This document shows, piece by piece, positions 8,125 through 15,901 of a stretch of DNA of 64,000 nucleotides. The stretch comes from Clostridium cavendishii DSM 21758. GTDB lineage: Bacteria > Bacillota > Clostridia > Clostridiales > Clostridiaceae. A program made the position numbers and the translations under genes. How positions within the stretch are numbered: position 1 is the stretch's first letter; the number at the start of each line of letters is the position of its first letter. Location: positions 62,001-126,000 of the forward strand of contig NZ_FQZB01000005.1 of the NCBI RefSeq assembly GCF_900141845.1. Reading direction: 5' to 3'. The notes under the pieces were generated by a model. It searched no databases. It saw only the letters and a program-made list of their open reading frames with translations, and was not told the origin of the DNA.

Positions 8125-8688
8125 ATGTTTTCTAGAAAAAAAGGATGTGTAGCAGAACTTAGAAAAAGAAATCCTAAAGCTATAAATTACGTTATAGATG
8201 AATATGGGAATTTATTATATAAGGTAATTTATTCAGTTCTAAAATCTTTTAAGGATGAAGGATACATTGAAGAATGTATGAATGATGTTTTACTTTCCAT
8301 ATGGAACAATATAGATAAGTTTAGTGGAGAAGAGGATAAGTTTAAAAGCTGGATTTGTGCTATAGCAAGATTTAAGGCTATAGATTTTATGAGAAAAAAA
8401 CATAATGAAGTTAGTTTTGAAGAGGTTGAAAATGTAACTTTATTTTCTAAGGAGGATGTAGAAGATAGAATTTTGCTTAAAGAAAACAGAAGTGAATTAA
8501 TAGAAACTATAAATTCTTTAGGTGAACCGGATAAGACTATATTTCTTAAAAAGTACTTTTTAGGTTATTCTTCTGAAGAGATAGCCACTGAACTTAATAT
8601 AACAAAGGGCAATGTAAATACTAGACTTTGTAGAGGTCGTAAGGTTCTAAAGGACAAGCTAAAAAGTGATTTAGTGGAGGGGCTATAA
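8125..8688 (+). CDS. ECF-type RNA polymerase sigma factor
   Basis: A 187-residue sigma-70 family protein with only regions 2 and 4. Region 2 is about residues 20-95, with GYIEECMNDVLLSIWNNIDK and SWICAIARFKAIDFMRKK. Region 4 is about 130-180, with LGEPDKTIFLKKYFLGYSSE and the helix-turn-helix EIATELNITKGNVNTRLCRG. A ribosome site (AAGGAGC) precedes ATG 8125. It is followed two bases after its stop by a DUF4179 protein, the usual membrane anti-sigma partner, so it should be held inactive until an envelope signal arrives. The regulon is unknown. Confidence 0.92.
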   Translation: MFSRKKGCVAELRKRNPKAINYVIDEYGNLLYKVIYSVLKSFKDEGYIEECMNDVLLSIWNNIDKFSGEEDKFKSWICAIARFKAIDFMRKKHNEVSFEEVENVTLFSKEDVEDRILLKENRSELIETINSLGEPDKTIFLKKYFLGYSSEEIATELNITKGNVNTRLCRGRKVLKDKLKSDLVEGL

Positions 8689-8689
8689 A

Positions 8690-10177
8690 ATGAAAGATAT
8701 ATATGAATTATTAAATGATATTGATATAGATACAAGTAAGTATGAAAAGATGGACATAAATATGCCAGAGACAACTAAAAAGAGAATTAAAAATAAACTT
8801 AGTAGTAAAATACAAAAGGATAATTTTAAAATTAAATCTTTAAAAACAATAGGTAAAACAGCAGGAGTAGCTATTTTGATTTTTGGTGTTGTAGGAATAG
8901 CAAATCCAACTTTTGCTAAAGCAATTACGGATACTATAAAATATTTTGAAGGTAGTAGAATATATAATTCAGAATTCAAAAGGTATTCTAAGGGCGTTGA
9001 TTTAACTACAACAGATAATAAAATTTCAATAAAATTAAATTCAGTTGTTTATGATGGTTCTAATTTATATTTAGCTTATGAACTCGATACCGAAACACCT
9101 TTAGAATATGGCGTGAAAATATGGTCTACTGATATTACTGTAAATGGTAAAAAAATAAATGGAAATGAAAAAAGAAAACTAGAAGGTCATGAATTTGATA
9201 ATGATATTTATAGCAGTTATGATAAAAGGATAGAAAAAAATGATAATAAGGAAAAGTATATAGGTACAACAAGTTGGGATTTGACAGATTATAAATTAGA
9301 GGATAATAAGGGTGAAGATATTAACATTGAGTGGAATATTAATAATATACATGGGATAGATGGTAAATGGTCTTTTAAATTCAAAGAATCTAAAAAAGAA
9401 TTAATGGATAATAGTAAGACTTTTAGAGATTTAGGAGAAATAAGTTTTAATGATATTCAAAGATATAAGATAGATAAATTTACAGTAAACCCTATAGAGT
9501 CTAAAATGGAGGTAACACAAATTACAAATAAAGATAAACTTAATAAATATTTAGAAAATAATAAAGTATCTGATATAACAACTGAAAATAACTTCTCGGA
9601 TAACAGGTTGATATTAGCGAACGATGAAGAGCTATTTGCATTAGGTGGTTCAGGATATGGAGTTGATAATAAGAATGGCGAAGATTTAGTTAAATCCAAA
9701 CAAATTTTTTATGGATTAAAGACTATACCTACAGAGTTGAAAATAATACCTGTAAAAGCAAAGATGGGTCCAAATGAAGCTGCCAAATTTAGATTTATAA
9801 AAATAAAAGATTTAAAGACTAATATGGAACTTATGGAAGGTAAAGATAAATCTATAGTTATAAATTCTTTAGAAAATAAAGAAAATAATTTGAAAATTAA
9901 TATAAGCTTTAAAGGTATGGATATTGGTAGGAGAATGGATTTAGTTATAGTAGATGATAAAGATAAATATTTAACCGCAGTAAAAAATAAAGAATTTGAA
10001 AACATAAAAATAAAGCAACCAATAGACGAATATACAGATATAAAAAATTATAATATAAAAGGTAATTTAGATTTAAATTTTGAAAATGTTAATGAAGAAG
10101 ACTATTTAATGTATTTAGATTATGATAATAGTTATAGTTTAGATATGGAAAATGCAAAGAATATAAAATTAAATTAA
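8690..10177 (+). CDS. DUF4179 membrane protein, probable anti-sigma factor
   Basis: The 495 residues start with a short cytoplasmic part (1 to about 53) that would bind the sigma factor, followed by one membrane segment at about 60-80 (AGVAILIFGVVGIANPTFAK). A long extracellular part begins with the DUF4179 core (ISIKLNSVVYDGSNLYLAYE). Outside the cell are several immunoglobulin-like stretches rich in Asn, Asp and Lys, with no recognised enzyme motif. It is two bases from the sigma gene with its own GGAGGGG site. The anti-sigma role is inferred from position and architecture. Confidence 0.8.
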   Translation: MKDIYELLNDIDIDTSKYEKMDINMPETTKKRIKNKLSSKIQKDNFKIKSLKTIGKTAGVAILIFGVVGIANPTFAKAITDTIKYFEGSRIYNSEFKRYSKGVDLTTTDNKISIKLNSVVYDGSNLYLAYELDTETPLEYGVKIWSTDITVNGKKINGNEKRKLEGHEFDNDIYSSYDKRIEKNDNKEKYIGTTSWDLTDYKLEDNKGEDINIEWNINNIHGIDGKWSFKFKESKKELMDNSKTFRDLGEISFNDIQRYKIDKFTVNPIESKMEVTQITNKDKLNKYLENNKVSDITTENNFSDNRLILANDEELFALGGSGYGVDNKNGEDLVKSKQIFYGLKTIPTELKIIPVKAKMGPNEAAKFRFIKIKDLKTNMELMEGKDKSIVINSLENKENNLKINISFKGMDIGRRMDLVIVDDKDKYLTAVKNKEFENIKIKQPIDEYTDIKNYNIKGNLDLNFENVNEEDYLMYLDYDNSYSLDMENAKNIKLN

Positions 10178-10187
10178 AGAATAATTA

Positions 10188-10220
10188 TTAAGTGATATTC
10201 TATAAAAGAATATCACTTAA
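10188..10220. terminator. Bidirectional terminator between convergent genes
   Basis: A perfect 13-base-pair inverted repeat (10188-10200 with 10208-10220), loop TATAAAA, with T-rich sequence on the + side and A-rich on the other. It lies between the DUF4179 gene and the MerR gene. Confidence 0.75.
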
Positions 10221-10239
10221 ATTTTATGAAGATTTTAGT

Positions 10240-11058
10240 TTAAGCTTTTTTCACTGGAATTTGAATTTCTGTAATGTAATCATCTGGGTTAGATTTTGAC
10301 CATTCACCTTCAATATATATTTCTCTATTAGGGCCAGTAATTGTATAGCTGTTTTCTTCAATCCACTTAAGGATAGCTGTATAGGCTAAAGAAAAGTTCT
10401 CATAGCTTCCTTTATGAATTGTACAAGCCATAGTTTCAACTTCTGGCATGTCATACACTTTAACCTTATCATTTTCAGGTGTTGATGTTAGAACTTCTTT
10501 AACCACCTCAATATCAACATCTTTTTCTTTATAACCAGTATCGTGATAAATTGAAGCACATCTAGTACCTAACTTTGCGTTACAAGAATTTAAATAGTTA
10601 TTAAGTTCAAACCATAAAGAATGTTGCTTACTATAATCATCTATAACATTTCTTACTGAAGCAACCTTAAAAGAATCTATATTTTTTATAACGATATCAT
10701 ATTTTAACATAATTGAATCATCCTCCTGAATTTGTTTCATTAATAAATTGAGCCCGGAAATCTTTGCTTTTTCCTTTTCTATGTTTTCTTCAATTTCTAA
10801 TCTCTTTGAATTTAACATTGAAATTACTATATCAGAAGATAAGTCATTAGAGATTATTTCAGTAATTTCATTTAAGGAAAAACCTAAACTTTTTAATGCT
10901 ACTATTTTATTAAGCCTTAAGATCTGATTTGCAGAATAGTATCTATATCCACTTTCTGTATCAATTTTTGTAGGCTTTAATAGACCTATTTCATCATAGT
11001 ATCTAAGAGTCTTAATAGAAATTTTATTTAGTTTAGAAAAATCACCTATTTTAAACAT
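10240..11058 (-). CDS. MerR family regulator with GyrI-like effector domain
   Basis: Of 272 residues, 1-70 form the MerR winged helix (FKIGDFSKLNKISIKTLRYY, then DEIGLLKP and SGYRYYSANQ). About 75-115 is the dimerisation coiled coil, and 120-272 is a GyrI-like/BmrR-type effector domain ending …ITEIQIPVKKA. Such proteins sense drug-like cations and switch on efflux genes. No efflux gene adjoins it, so it may act only on itself or on distant genes. A textbook MerR operator lies in its own promoter at 11121-11151. The ribosome site is GGAGAG upstream of ATG 11058. Confidence 0.9.
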   Translation of the reverse strand: MFKIGDFSKLNKISIKTLRYYDEIGLLKPTKIDTESGYRYYSANQILRLNKIVALKSLGFSLNEITEIISNDLSSDIVISMLNSKRLEIEENIEKEKAKISGLNLLMKQIQEDDSIMLKYDIVIKNIDSFKVASVRNVIDDYSKQHSLWFELNNYLNSCNAKLGTRCASIYHDTGYKEKDVDIEVVKEVLTSTPENDKVKVYDMPEVETMACTIHKGSYENFSLAYTAILKWIEENSYTITGPNREIYIEGEWSKSNPDDYITEIQIPVKKA

Positions 11059-11120
11059 TATATCTCTCCTATGTGCACATGGATTTTTTATTAAGATTGG
11101 TATACCTTACTTACAATTTA

Positions 11121-11151
11121 ATCATAATATCTCCAGTAACGGGAGAGTCAA
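11121..11151 (-). promoter_or_regulatory. MerR-type promoter with 19-base spacer and operator dyad
   Basis: On the minus strand TTGACT (11151-11146) and TATGAT (11126-11121) are separated by 19 bases, longer than the optimal 17. The spacer holds the near-perfect dyad CTCCCGT-T-ACTGGAG. Over-long spacers with a central dyad are the hallmark of promoters that MerR proteins untwist, so the adjacent MerR gene very likely controls itself. Confidence 0.8.
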
Positions 11152-11246
11152 TAAAAAATTTTATTTTACAATTTGGTAACAACTTTATTAATTTAAGTAA
11201 TAACTAAATTGTAAAATAGAATTAAAGAATAGGGGGATGGATTTAA

Positions 11247-12578
11247 ATGAATAAACTTTTTAAGAATATTATAGCTATAGTGGTAAGTTCAACTTTAATT
11301 TGCGGGTGTAGTATGAATAAAACTGTTACTTTAAGTGAAGATGTTAAGGTAGAGCAATTAGCTATTAATAATAATACAGTAAAAGTAGAAGAAAAACTTC
11401 TAGATTTAAATTTAAAAAAAGATGAAAGATTTTTTAGTACTTTTTATGATGGAGATATGTTATTAGGAACTATAGGATTAAATGATGCAGAAATAATTTA
11501 TAATGGAACAAAAGAGTATGGTTTTTTAGGAGTAGCAAAACCTAATATTTATAGTTTAGATAAAAACGGAGTATTTAAAGAAACTAACAAAAAGGTAGAA
11601 AGTTTAGTAGAAGAAAATAATGGGAAACTAGTATATTCTGGTATGCTTAAAAATTACAATGAAGATAACGGAAATTCATATTTAAATTATATAGATTATG
11701 AAAAAAGTAATGAGAAAAAGCAAGTTGTTAAATTTAAGGACTTGTACAAAGAACTTTTTAACTTAAATGGAAGTTATGGAACTAGTAATTTTGAGGAAAT
11801 AGTAGAGGGAAGAGAAAATTTCATTGCTGCATATAGCTTTACAGAATTTATAAAGCAAGGGAATGATAATGAAATTATTTCAAAGTTTACAGATAAAGGG
11901 AATAATAATAAAATTTTTATAAAGCTTTTGGATATGGAAAAAAATAAATTATATGAATCAGATAACATAAATACAGAGATTATAAAAATTATATATATTA
12001 AGTCTATAGATAGCTTTATAGCTATAGATAAAAATGCAAATTGTTATAAGTTAGATATAAATGATAATAAAATAGAATTTAAGAAGTTTTCTAATATAGA
12101 TATTGGAGATATTGGTGAGATTAGAAGAGAACAAGTAGTTATTGTAGATGAGGATACTATAGCAATAACAAGTTTAAAGTATTCTGAAAATCAAATAATA
12201 AACTATAGTTTTAAAAATAATAAGAGTACAGTTTTAATGAAGGTTAATAAGGATGAGAACGTAACGATACAAGCTTATTATCCTAAAGAAAACTTAATAG
12301 TGTTATCAAAAAGTTATAAGATGAAAATAAAAGCTAGAGATAATAGGGAAGAGAGCAGTTACAAGGATGTGTATTTAGCACAAATGAAAAATAATAAGAT
12401 AGAGATATTTCATAAACTAAAAAATATGGATAAGGAGAATGAATTATATATATGGAATAAGATCACTGTTAATAGAAAAGGAGATGAGCTATTTATAGCC
12501 AGATATTTGGCTGTTCCTGAAATAAATAGTTTAGAGAACTGGCGTACAACCTATGAATTTGTAAACATTAAAAGATAA
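11247..12578 (+). CDS. Lipoprotein of unknown function
   Basis: The 443 residues begin with a short lipoprotein signal ending in the lipobox LICGC (Cys21), so the mature protein should be anchored outside the membrane. The rest is Lys/Asn/Glu-rich with no motif I recognise. Repeated short hydrophobic strands such as IYIKSIDSFIAID suggest a beta-rich, perhaps propeller-like, fold, but this is a guess. It precedes a two-component system by 115 bases with a terminator between. Regulation by, or sensing for, that system is possible but unproven. Confidence 0.7.
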   Translation: MNKLFKNIIAIVVSSTLICGCSMNKTVTLSEDVKVEQLAINNNTVKVEEKLLDLNLKKDERFFSTFYDGDMLLGTIGLNDAEIIYNGTKEYGFLGVAKPNIYSLDKNGVFKETNKKVESLVEENNGKLVYSGMLKNYNEDNGNSYLNYIDYEKSNEKKQVVKFKDLYKELFNLNGSYGTSNFEEIVEGRENFIAAYSFTEFIKQGNDNEIISKFTDKGNNNKIFIKLLDMEKNKLYESDNINTEIIKIIYIKSIDSFIAIDKNANCYKLDINDNKIEFKKFSNIDIGDIGEIRREQVVIVDEDTIAITSLKYSENQIINYSFKNNKSTVLMKVNKDENVTIQAYYPKENLIVLSKSYKMKIKARDNREESSYKDVYLAQMKNNKIEIFHKLKNMDKENELYIWNKITVNRKGDELFIARYLAVPEINSLENWRTTYEFVNIKR

Positions 12579-12633
12579 ATATACTTTCTAATTTGATTTT
12601 AAATAGAAAGAATAGTAAAATCCTATTGAAAAG

Positions 12634-12669
12634 AAATAATAGAAATACAAACTAATCTATTATTTTTTT
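12634..12669 (+). terminator. Rho-independent terminator
   Basis: A 10-base stem (12634-12643 with 12656-12665), 12-base loop, then a T run. It lies between the lipoprotein gene and the response-regulator gene, only 25 bases before the latter, so attenuation is possible. Confidence 0.65.
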
Positions 12670-12693
12670 ATAAGGTTTGTTTGGGAGAAGTTT

Positions 12694-13374
12694 ATGAATA
12701 ATAATAAAAAGATTTTAGTTGTAGAAGATGAATATTCTATAAATGATATATTAACTATAACGTTAAATAAAGAAGGATATGAAGTTAAAAGTGTTTTTTA
12801 TGGCAGAGAGGCTTTAGAGATAATTGATGATTTTAAACCAGATTTAGTTTTATTAGATTTAATGCTACCTGATATTGATGGTTTTTCAGTTTGCAAACAG
12901 ATTTCGGACAAGTATTTAGTAATTATGATTACTGCCAGAGGAGATGTTATGGATAGAATATTAGGAATGGAACTTGGAGCAGATGATTATATAATAAAGC
13001 CCTTTGATATTAGAGAGGTAATTGTTAGGGTAAAGGCTATGTTTAGAAGAGGTCAAAAAAGCACTTCAATGATAGAGGATGGCTTTGAAAAGGTAACTGA
13101 TAATATAAAAGTAAATGAGAAAAGTAGAATAATAATAAAAGACAATAGAGCGTTGGATTTAAAACGAAAAGAGTTTGATTTGTTTTTATACTTGTATAAA
13201 AATAGAAATGTTGTACATTCTAGAGAAGCTTTATTAGACAAGGTATGGGGATTTGAATTTGCAGGAGATACTAGAACTGTGGATGTTCATATAAGAAGGC
13301 TTAGAGCTAAATTAGAAGAGAATGAAGACAAGATTATAGAGACTGTCTTTGGAATAGGATATGTTATGAGATGA
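12694..13374 (+). CDS. OmpR-family response regulator
   Basis: A 226-residue protein. The receiver domain (1-118) has the acidic pocket VVEDE, phospho-acceptor Asp55 in LVLLDLMLPDIDGF, the Thr of MITARG and the Lys of DDYIIKPFD. The C-terminal winged helix (about 128-226) has LKRKEFDLFLYLYKNRNVVH and TRTVDVHIRRLRAKL. The TGA overlaps the ATG of the sensor kinase gene by four bases, so they form one operon. The signal and targets are unknown; the lipoprotein gene upstream is a candidate. Confidence 0.95.
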   Translation: MNNNKKILVVEDEYSINDILTITLNKEGYEVKSVFYGREALEIIDDFKPDLVLLDLMLPDIDGFSVCKQISDKYLVIMITARGDVMDRILGMELGADDYIIKPFDIREVIVRVKAMFRRGQKSTSMIEDGFEKVTDNIKVNEKSRIIIKDNRALDLKRKEFDLFLYLYKNRNVVHSREALLDKVWGFEFAGDTRTVDVHIRRLRAKLEENEDKIIETVFGIGYVMR

Positions 13375-14807
13375 TAAAAAGAGGTTTCAAATCTTTAAAA
13401 GGTAAAATAATATTTTTTAGTTTAATAGTAATAACTATTTTTCTAATAGCTTTAAATTTTATTCTTGCAGATATTTTAAATAAAAGCTTAGAAAATAGTA
13501 TTAAAAAGGAATTAGAAAGTATTAAGGCTATTTTTGTAAATAATATAAATAATAAGCTTCTATTAGAAGAAAATTCAGAGTTTAGTTATGATGAAGTATG
13601 GAGATATGAAAATGATATTATTAGTAATTTTAATATTTACATTAAGTTTTCTAATAATAAATTTAAAGAAGTTAGAGGAGAAGAACTTGATAGACAAACT
13701 ACTGAAGCTTTAGAAAAAGAAAGCTTTGGGAAAAAGGTTTTATTAAATTTTAAGATGAAAGATAGTAAGGCTATAGCGAGTTATATATATCCTGTTTATA
13801 CTGGTGAAAAATATATTGGAAGTTTAATATTACAAAAAAGTTATGATGAAGAATATAAAAAAAATATAGATATAATAAAGAGAATTATTTATATAGAATT
13901 ACTACTATTTATAATATTGATAGCCGTATTATATATTTTTTTAAATAAATCAATTAAGCCTCTGGAAAGGCTTTCTAAAAACATGGAAAAGCTTGCAATA
14001 GGGGTTTATCCAGAGGATATTATAATAAACAGTAATGATGAGATACAAAGTCTTTCTAAAAGTTTTGATTTTATGAAAAAGGAAATAGAAAGAAAAATAG
14101 ATAGTATAAATACTGAAAAAGAAAAGGTTTATAACATGCAAAAGGTTACAAGAGATTTTTTCAATAATGCAACTCATGAAATGAAAACACCTCTTGCCGC
14201 AATTATAGGTTATTCAGAACTTTTAAAAGAAGATGATTTAGATTATGAAACTAAGAAAAGGGTATTAGATAGAGTTTTAATTGAAAGTAAAAGAATGAAT
14301 TCTTTAGTTTCAAATGTTTTAGATATATCACGAAATGAGATAAAGCGGGAAAGAGATTTTAGTAACTTTTATATAAATAACATTATAGAGGATATTATAA
14401 ATCAGATGGATATAAGAATAAAAGAAAAAAATATATCTGTGATTAAAGATCTTAAAAAAGTGATATGTTATGGTGTTGAAGAAGAAATAGTTAAGGTTAT
14501 AATAAATCTAATTGATAATGCTATTAAGTATACTAGTGATAGTATTATACGGATAAGTTGTTATAAAGAAAAGAAATATGTTGTTGCGAAAATTAAAAAC
14601 TCCTGTGGTATTATTCCAGAAAATATCAAAGAGAACGTATTCAGTCCCTTTATAAAGTATAATTATAATAATATAAATATAAGCAGTTCTGGTTTAGGAC
14701 TTTATATATGTAAAGAACTAATAGAAAGTAACAATGGTGAAATAGGTTTTGAATTAATAGATGGAAGTATAGAATTTGTAATCAAAGTTTTTAATAAAAT
14801 TAATTGA
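13371..14807 (+). CDS. HAMP-type sensor histidine kinase
   Basis: A 478-residue protein. A membrane helix at about 12-32 and another at about 168-190 flank an extracellular sensor region of roughly 135 residues. After a HAMP linker and coiled coil comes the HisKA motif FFNNATHEMKTPLAAIIGYS with phospho-acceptor His269, then the ATPase domain with NLIDNAIKYTSD (N box) and SSGLGLYICKELIE (G2 box). The G1 box is degenerate (IKNSCGIIPENIK), which is unusual but tolerated in some kinases. It partners with the response regulator whose gene it overlaps. Confidence 0.93.
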   Translation: MIKRGFKSLKGKIIFFSLIVITIFLIALNFILADILNKSLENSIKKELESIKAIFVNNINNKLLLEENSEFSYDEVWRYENDIISNFNIYIKFSNNKFKEVRGEELDRQTTEALEKESFGKKVLLNFKMKDSKAIASYIYPVYTGEKYIGSLILQKSYDEEYKKNIDIIKRIIYIELLLFIILIAVLYIFLNKSIKPLERLSKNMEKLAIGVYPEDIIINSNDEIQSLSKSFDFMKKEIERKIDSINTEKEKVYNMQKVTRDFFNNATHEMKTPLAAIIGYSELLKEDDLDYETKKRVLDRVLIESKRMNSLVSNVLDISRNEIKRERDFSNFYINNIIEDIINQMDIRIKEKNISVIKDLKKVICYGVEEEIVKVIINLIDNAIKYTSDSIIRISCYKEKKYVVAKIKNSCGIIPENIKENVFSPFIKYNYNNINISSSGLGLYICKELIESNNGEIGFELIDGSIEFVIKVFNKIN

Positions 14808-14841
14808 TGTTTTAAATAGATAGTCAAGAGCATATTTCTAA

Positions 14842-14988
14842 TTATCTATTTTTAAATTAATAGCAATATTTGCGGGATTTATCGGTGAAAACTTACTAAA
14901 TAATGAAAAATTAAATAAAAGAATAAATATAGGAAAAGGAATTATTTTTACGTTAATAGGAATGAAAATAGCACTTTTAGAAAAGTAG
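14842..14988 (+). pseudogene. Remnant of a LysE/RhtB-type exporter C-terminus
   Basis: An open stretch with no start codon encodes LIAIFAGFIGENLLNNEK, then INIGKGIIFTLIGMKIALL and a stop at 14986. The last part matches the final helix of LysE-family amino acid exporters (…sGiifiliGikll). The remaining roughly 160 residues of such a protein are absent. A good terminator follows at 14994, as if it once ended this gene. The call rests on a short similarity seen by eye. Confidence 0.4.
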
Positions 14989-14993
14989 TATAA

Positions 14994-15037
14994 ACACTAG
15001 TTGAAAGTTATTAATCTTTCAATTAGTGTAATTTTTT
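14994..15037 (+). terminator. Rho-independent terminator
   Basis: A 14-base-pair stem (14994-15007 with 15016-15029, one G-U), 8-base loop and a run of seven T. It ends the first two-component operon or the LysE-like remnant. Confidence 0.8.
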
Positions 15038-15196
15038 TATTTAAAATTGAAAGAATTTCTTAAGAATTTAGTTAAAGAGTTTGAAAGAATTATGATTTAT
15101 TATAAAAGCATACAAAATAATTGAACTTAATTAATTTCATGTGAGGTGATATAATAGGAGAGAAAAAAAGGTTATTTTGTTAGTAGGGGGAAAATT

Positions 15197-15901
15197 ATGA
15201 AGTACAATGTTTTAGTAGTAGATGATGAAAGGGAGATAACTGATGCAATAGAAATTTATTTAAGTAATGAAGGGATAAATGTGTATAAAGCATATGATGG
15301 CTTAGAAGCTTTAGATTTGTTAAACACTTATGAGATTCATTTAATACTTATGGATATAATGATGCCAAAGATGGATGGGCTTAGAACTACTCTTAAAATA
15401 AGGGAAGAAAAAAATATTCCTATTATAATGCTTTCTGCAAAGTCAGAAGACACAGATAAGATATTAGGACTTAACATGGGAGCAGATGACTATATAACAA
15501 AACCATTTAATCCGTTAGAACTTATAGCAAGAGTTAAGTCCAATTTAAGAAGATATATAAGGCTTGGTAATTTTAAAAATATTGATGAAGAAAAAGAGAA
15601 GGATAGATTGATTTGCAATGGATTAGTATTAAATAAATTAACAAAAGAAGTTACTGTAGATGATGAAGCTATAAAAGTTACACCTAGTGAATATAAGATT
15701 TTAGAACTTCTTATGAGTAACTGGGGGAGAGTATTTTCGTCAGATGAAATTTATGAAAGAATATGGGGAGACGTTGGTTATAACTGTGAAAACACAGTGG
15801 CAGTTCATGTAAGAAGAATACGAGAAAAAATAGAAATAAATCCAAAAGATCCGAAATATTTAAAGGTGGTGTGGGGTGTTGGTTACAAAATTGAGAAGTA
15901 G
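15197..15901 (+). CDS. OmpR/VanR-like response regulator
   Basis: A 234-residue protein. The receiver domain has VVDDE, phospho-acceptor Asp53 in LILMDIMMPKMDGL, MLSAKSED and DDYITKPFNPLEL. The winged-helix output domain (about 135-234) contains VTPSEYKILELLMSNWGRVF and CENTVAVHVRRIREKI. The GGGGG ribosome site precedes ATG 15197. The sensor kinase gene begins inside its last codons. Pairing with a large VanS-like kinase suggests an envelope stress or antibiotic signal, but the targets are not visible. Confidence 0.95.
   Translation: MKYNVLVVDDEREITDAIEIYLSNEGINVYKAYDGLEALDLLNTYEIHLILMDIMMPKMDGLRTTLKIREEKNIPIIMLSAKSEDTDKILGLNMGADDYITKPFNPLELIARVKSNLRRYIRLGNFKNIDEEKEKDRLICNGLVLNKLTKEVTVDDEAIKVTPSEYKILELLMSNWGRVFSSDEIYERIWGDVGYNCENTVAVHVRRIREKIEINPKDPKYLKVVWGVGYKIEK

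Noticed and set aside
11247..13374. Lipoprotein gene as first member of the two-component operon
   Set aside because: A terminator hairpin with a T run lies between them (12634-12669); functional linkage remains possible but a single operon is not supported.
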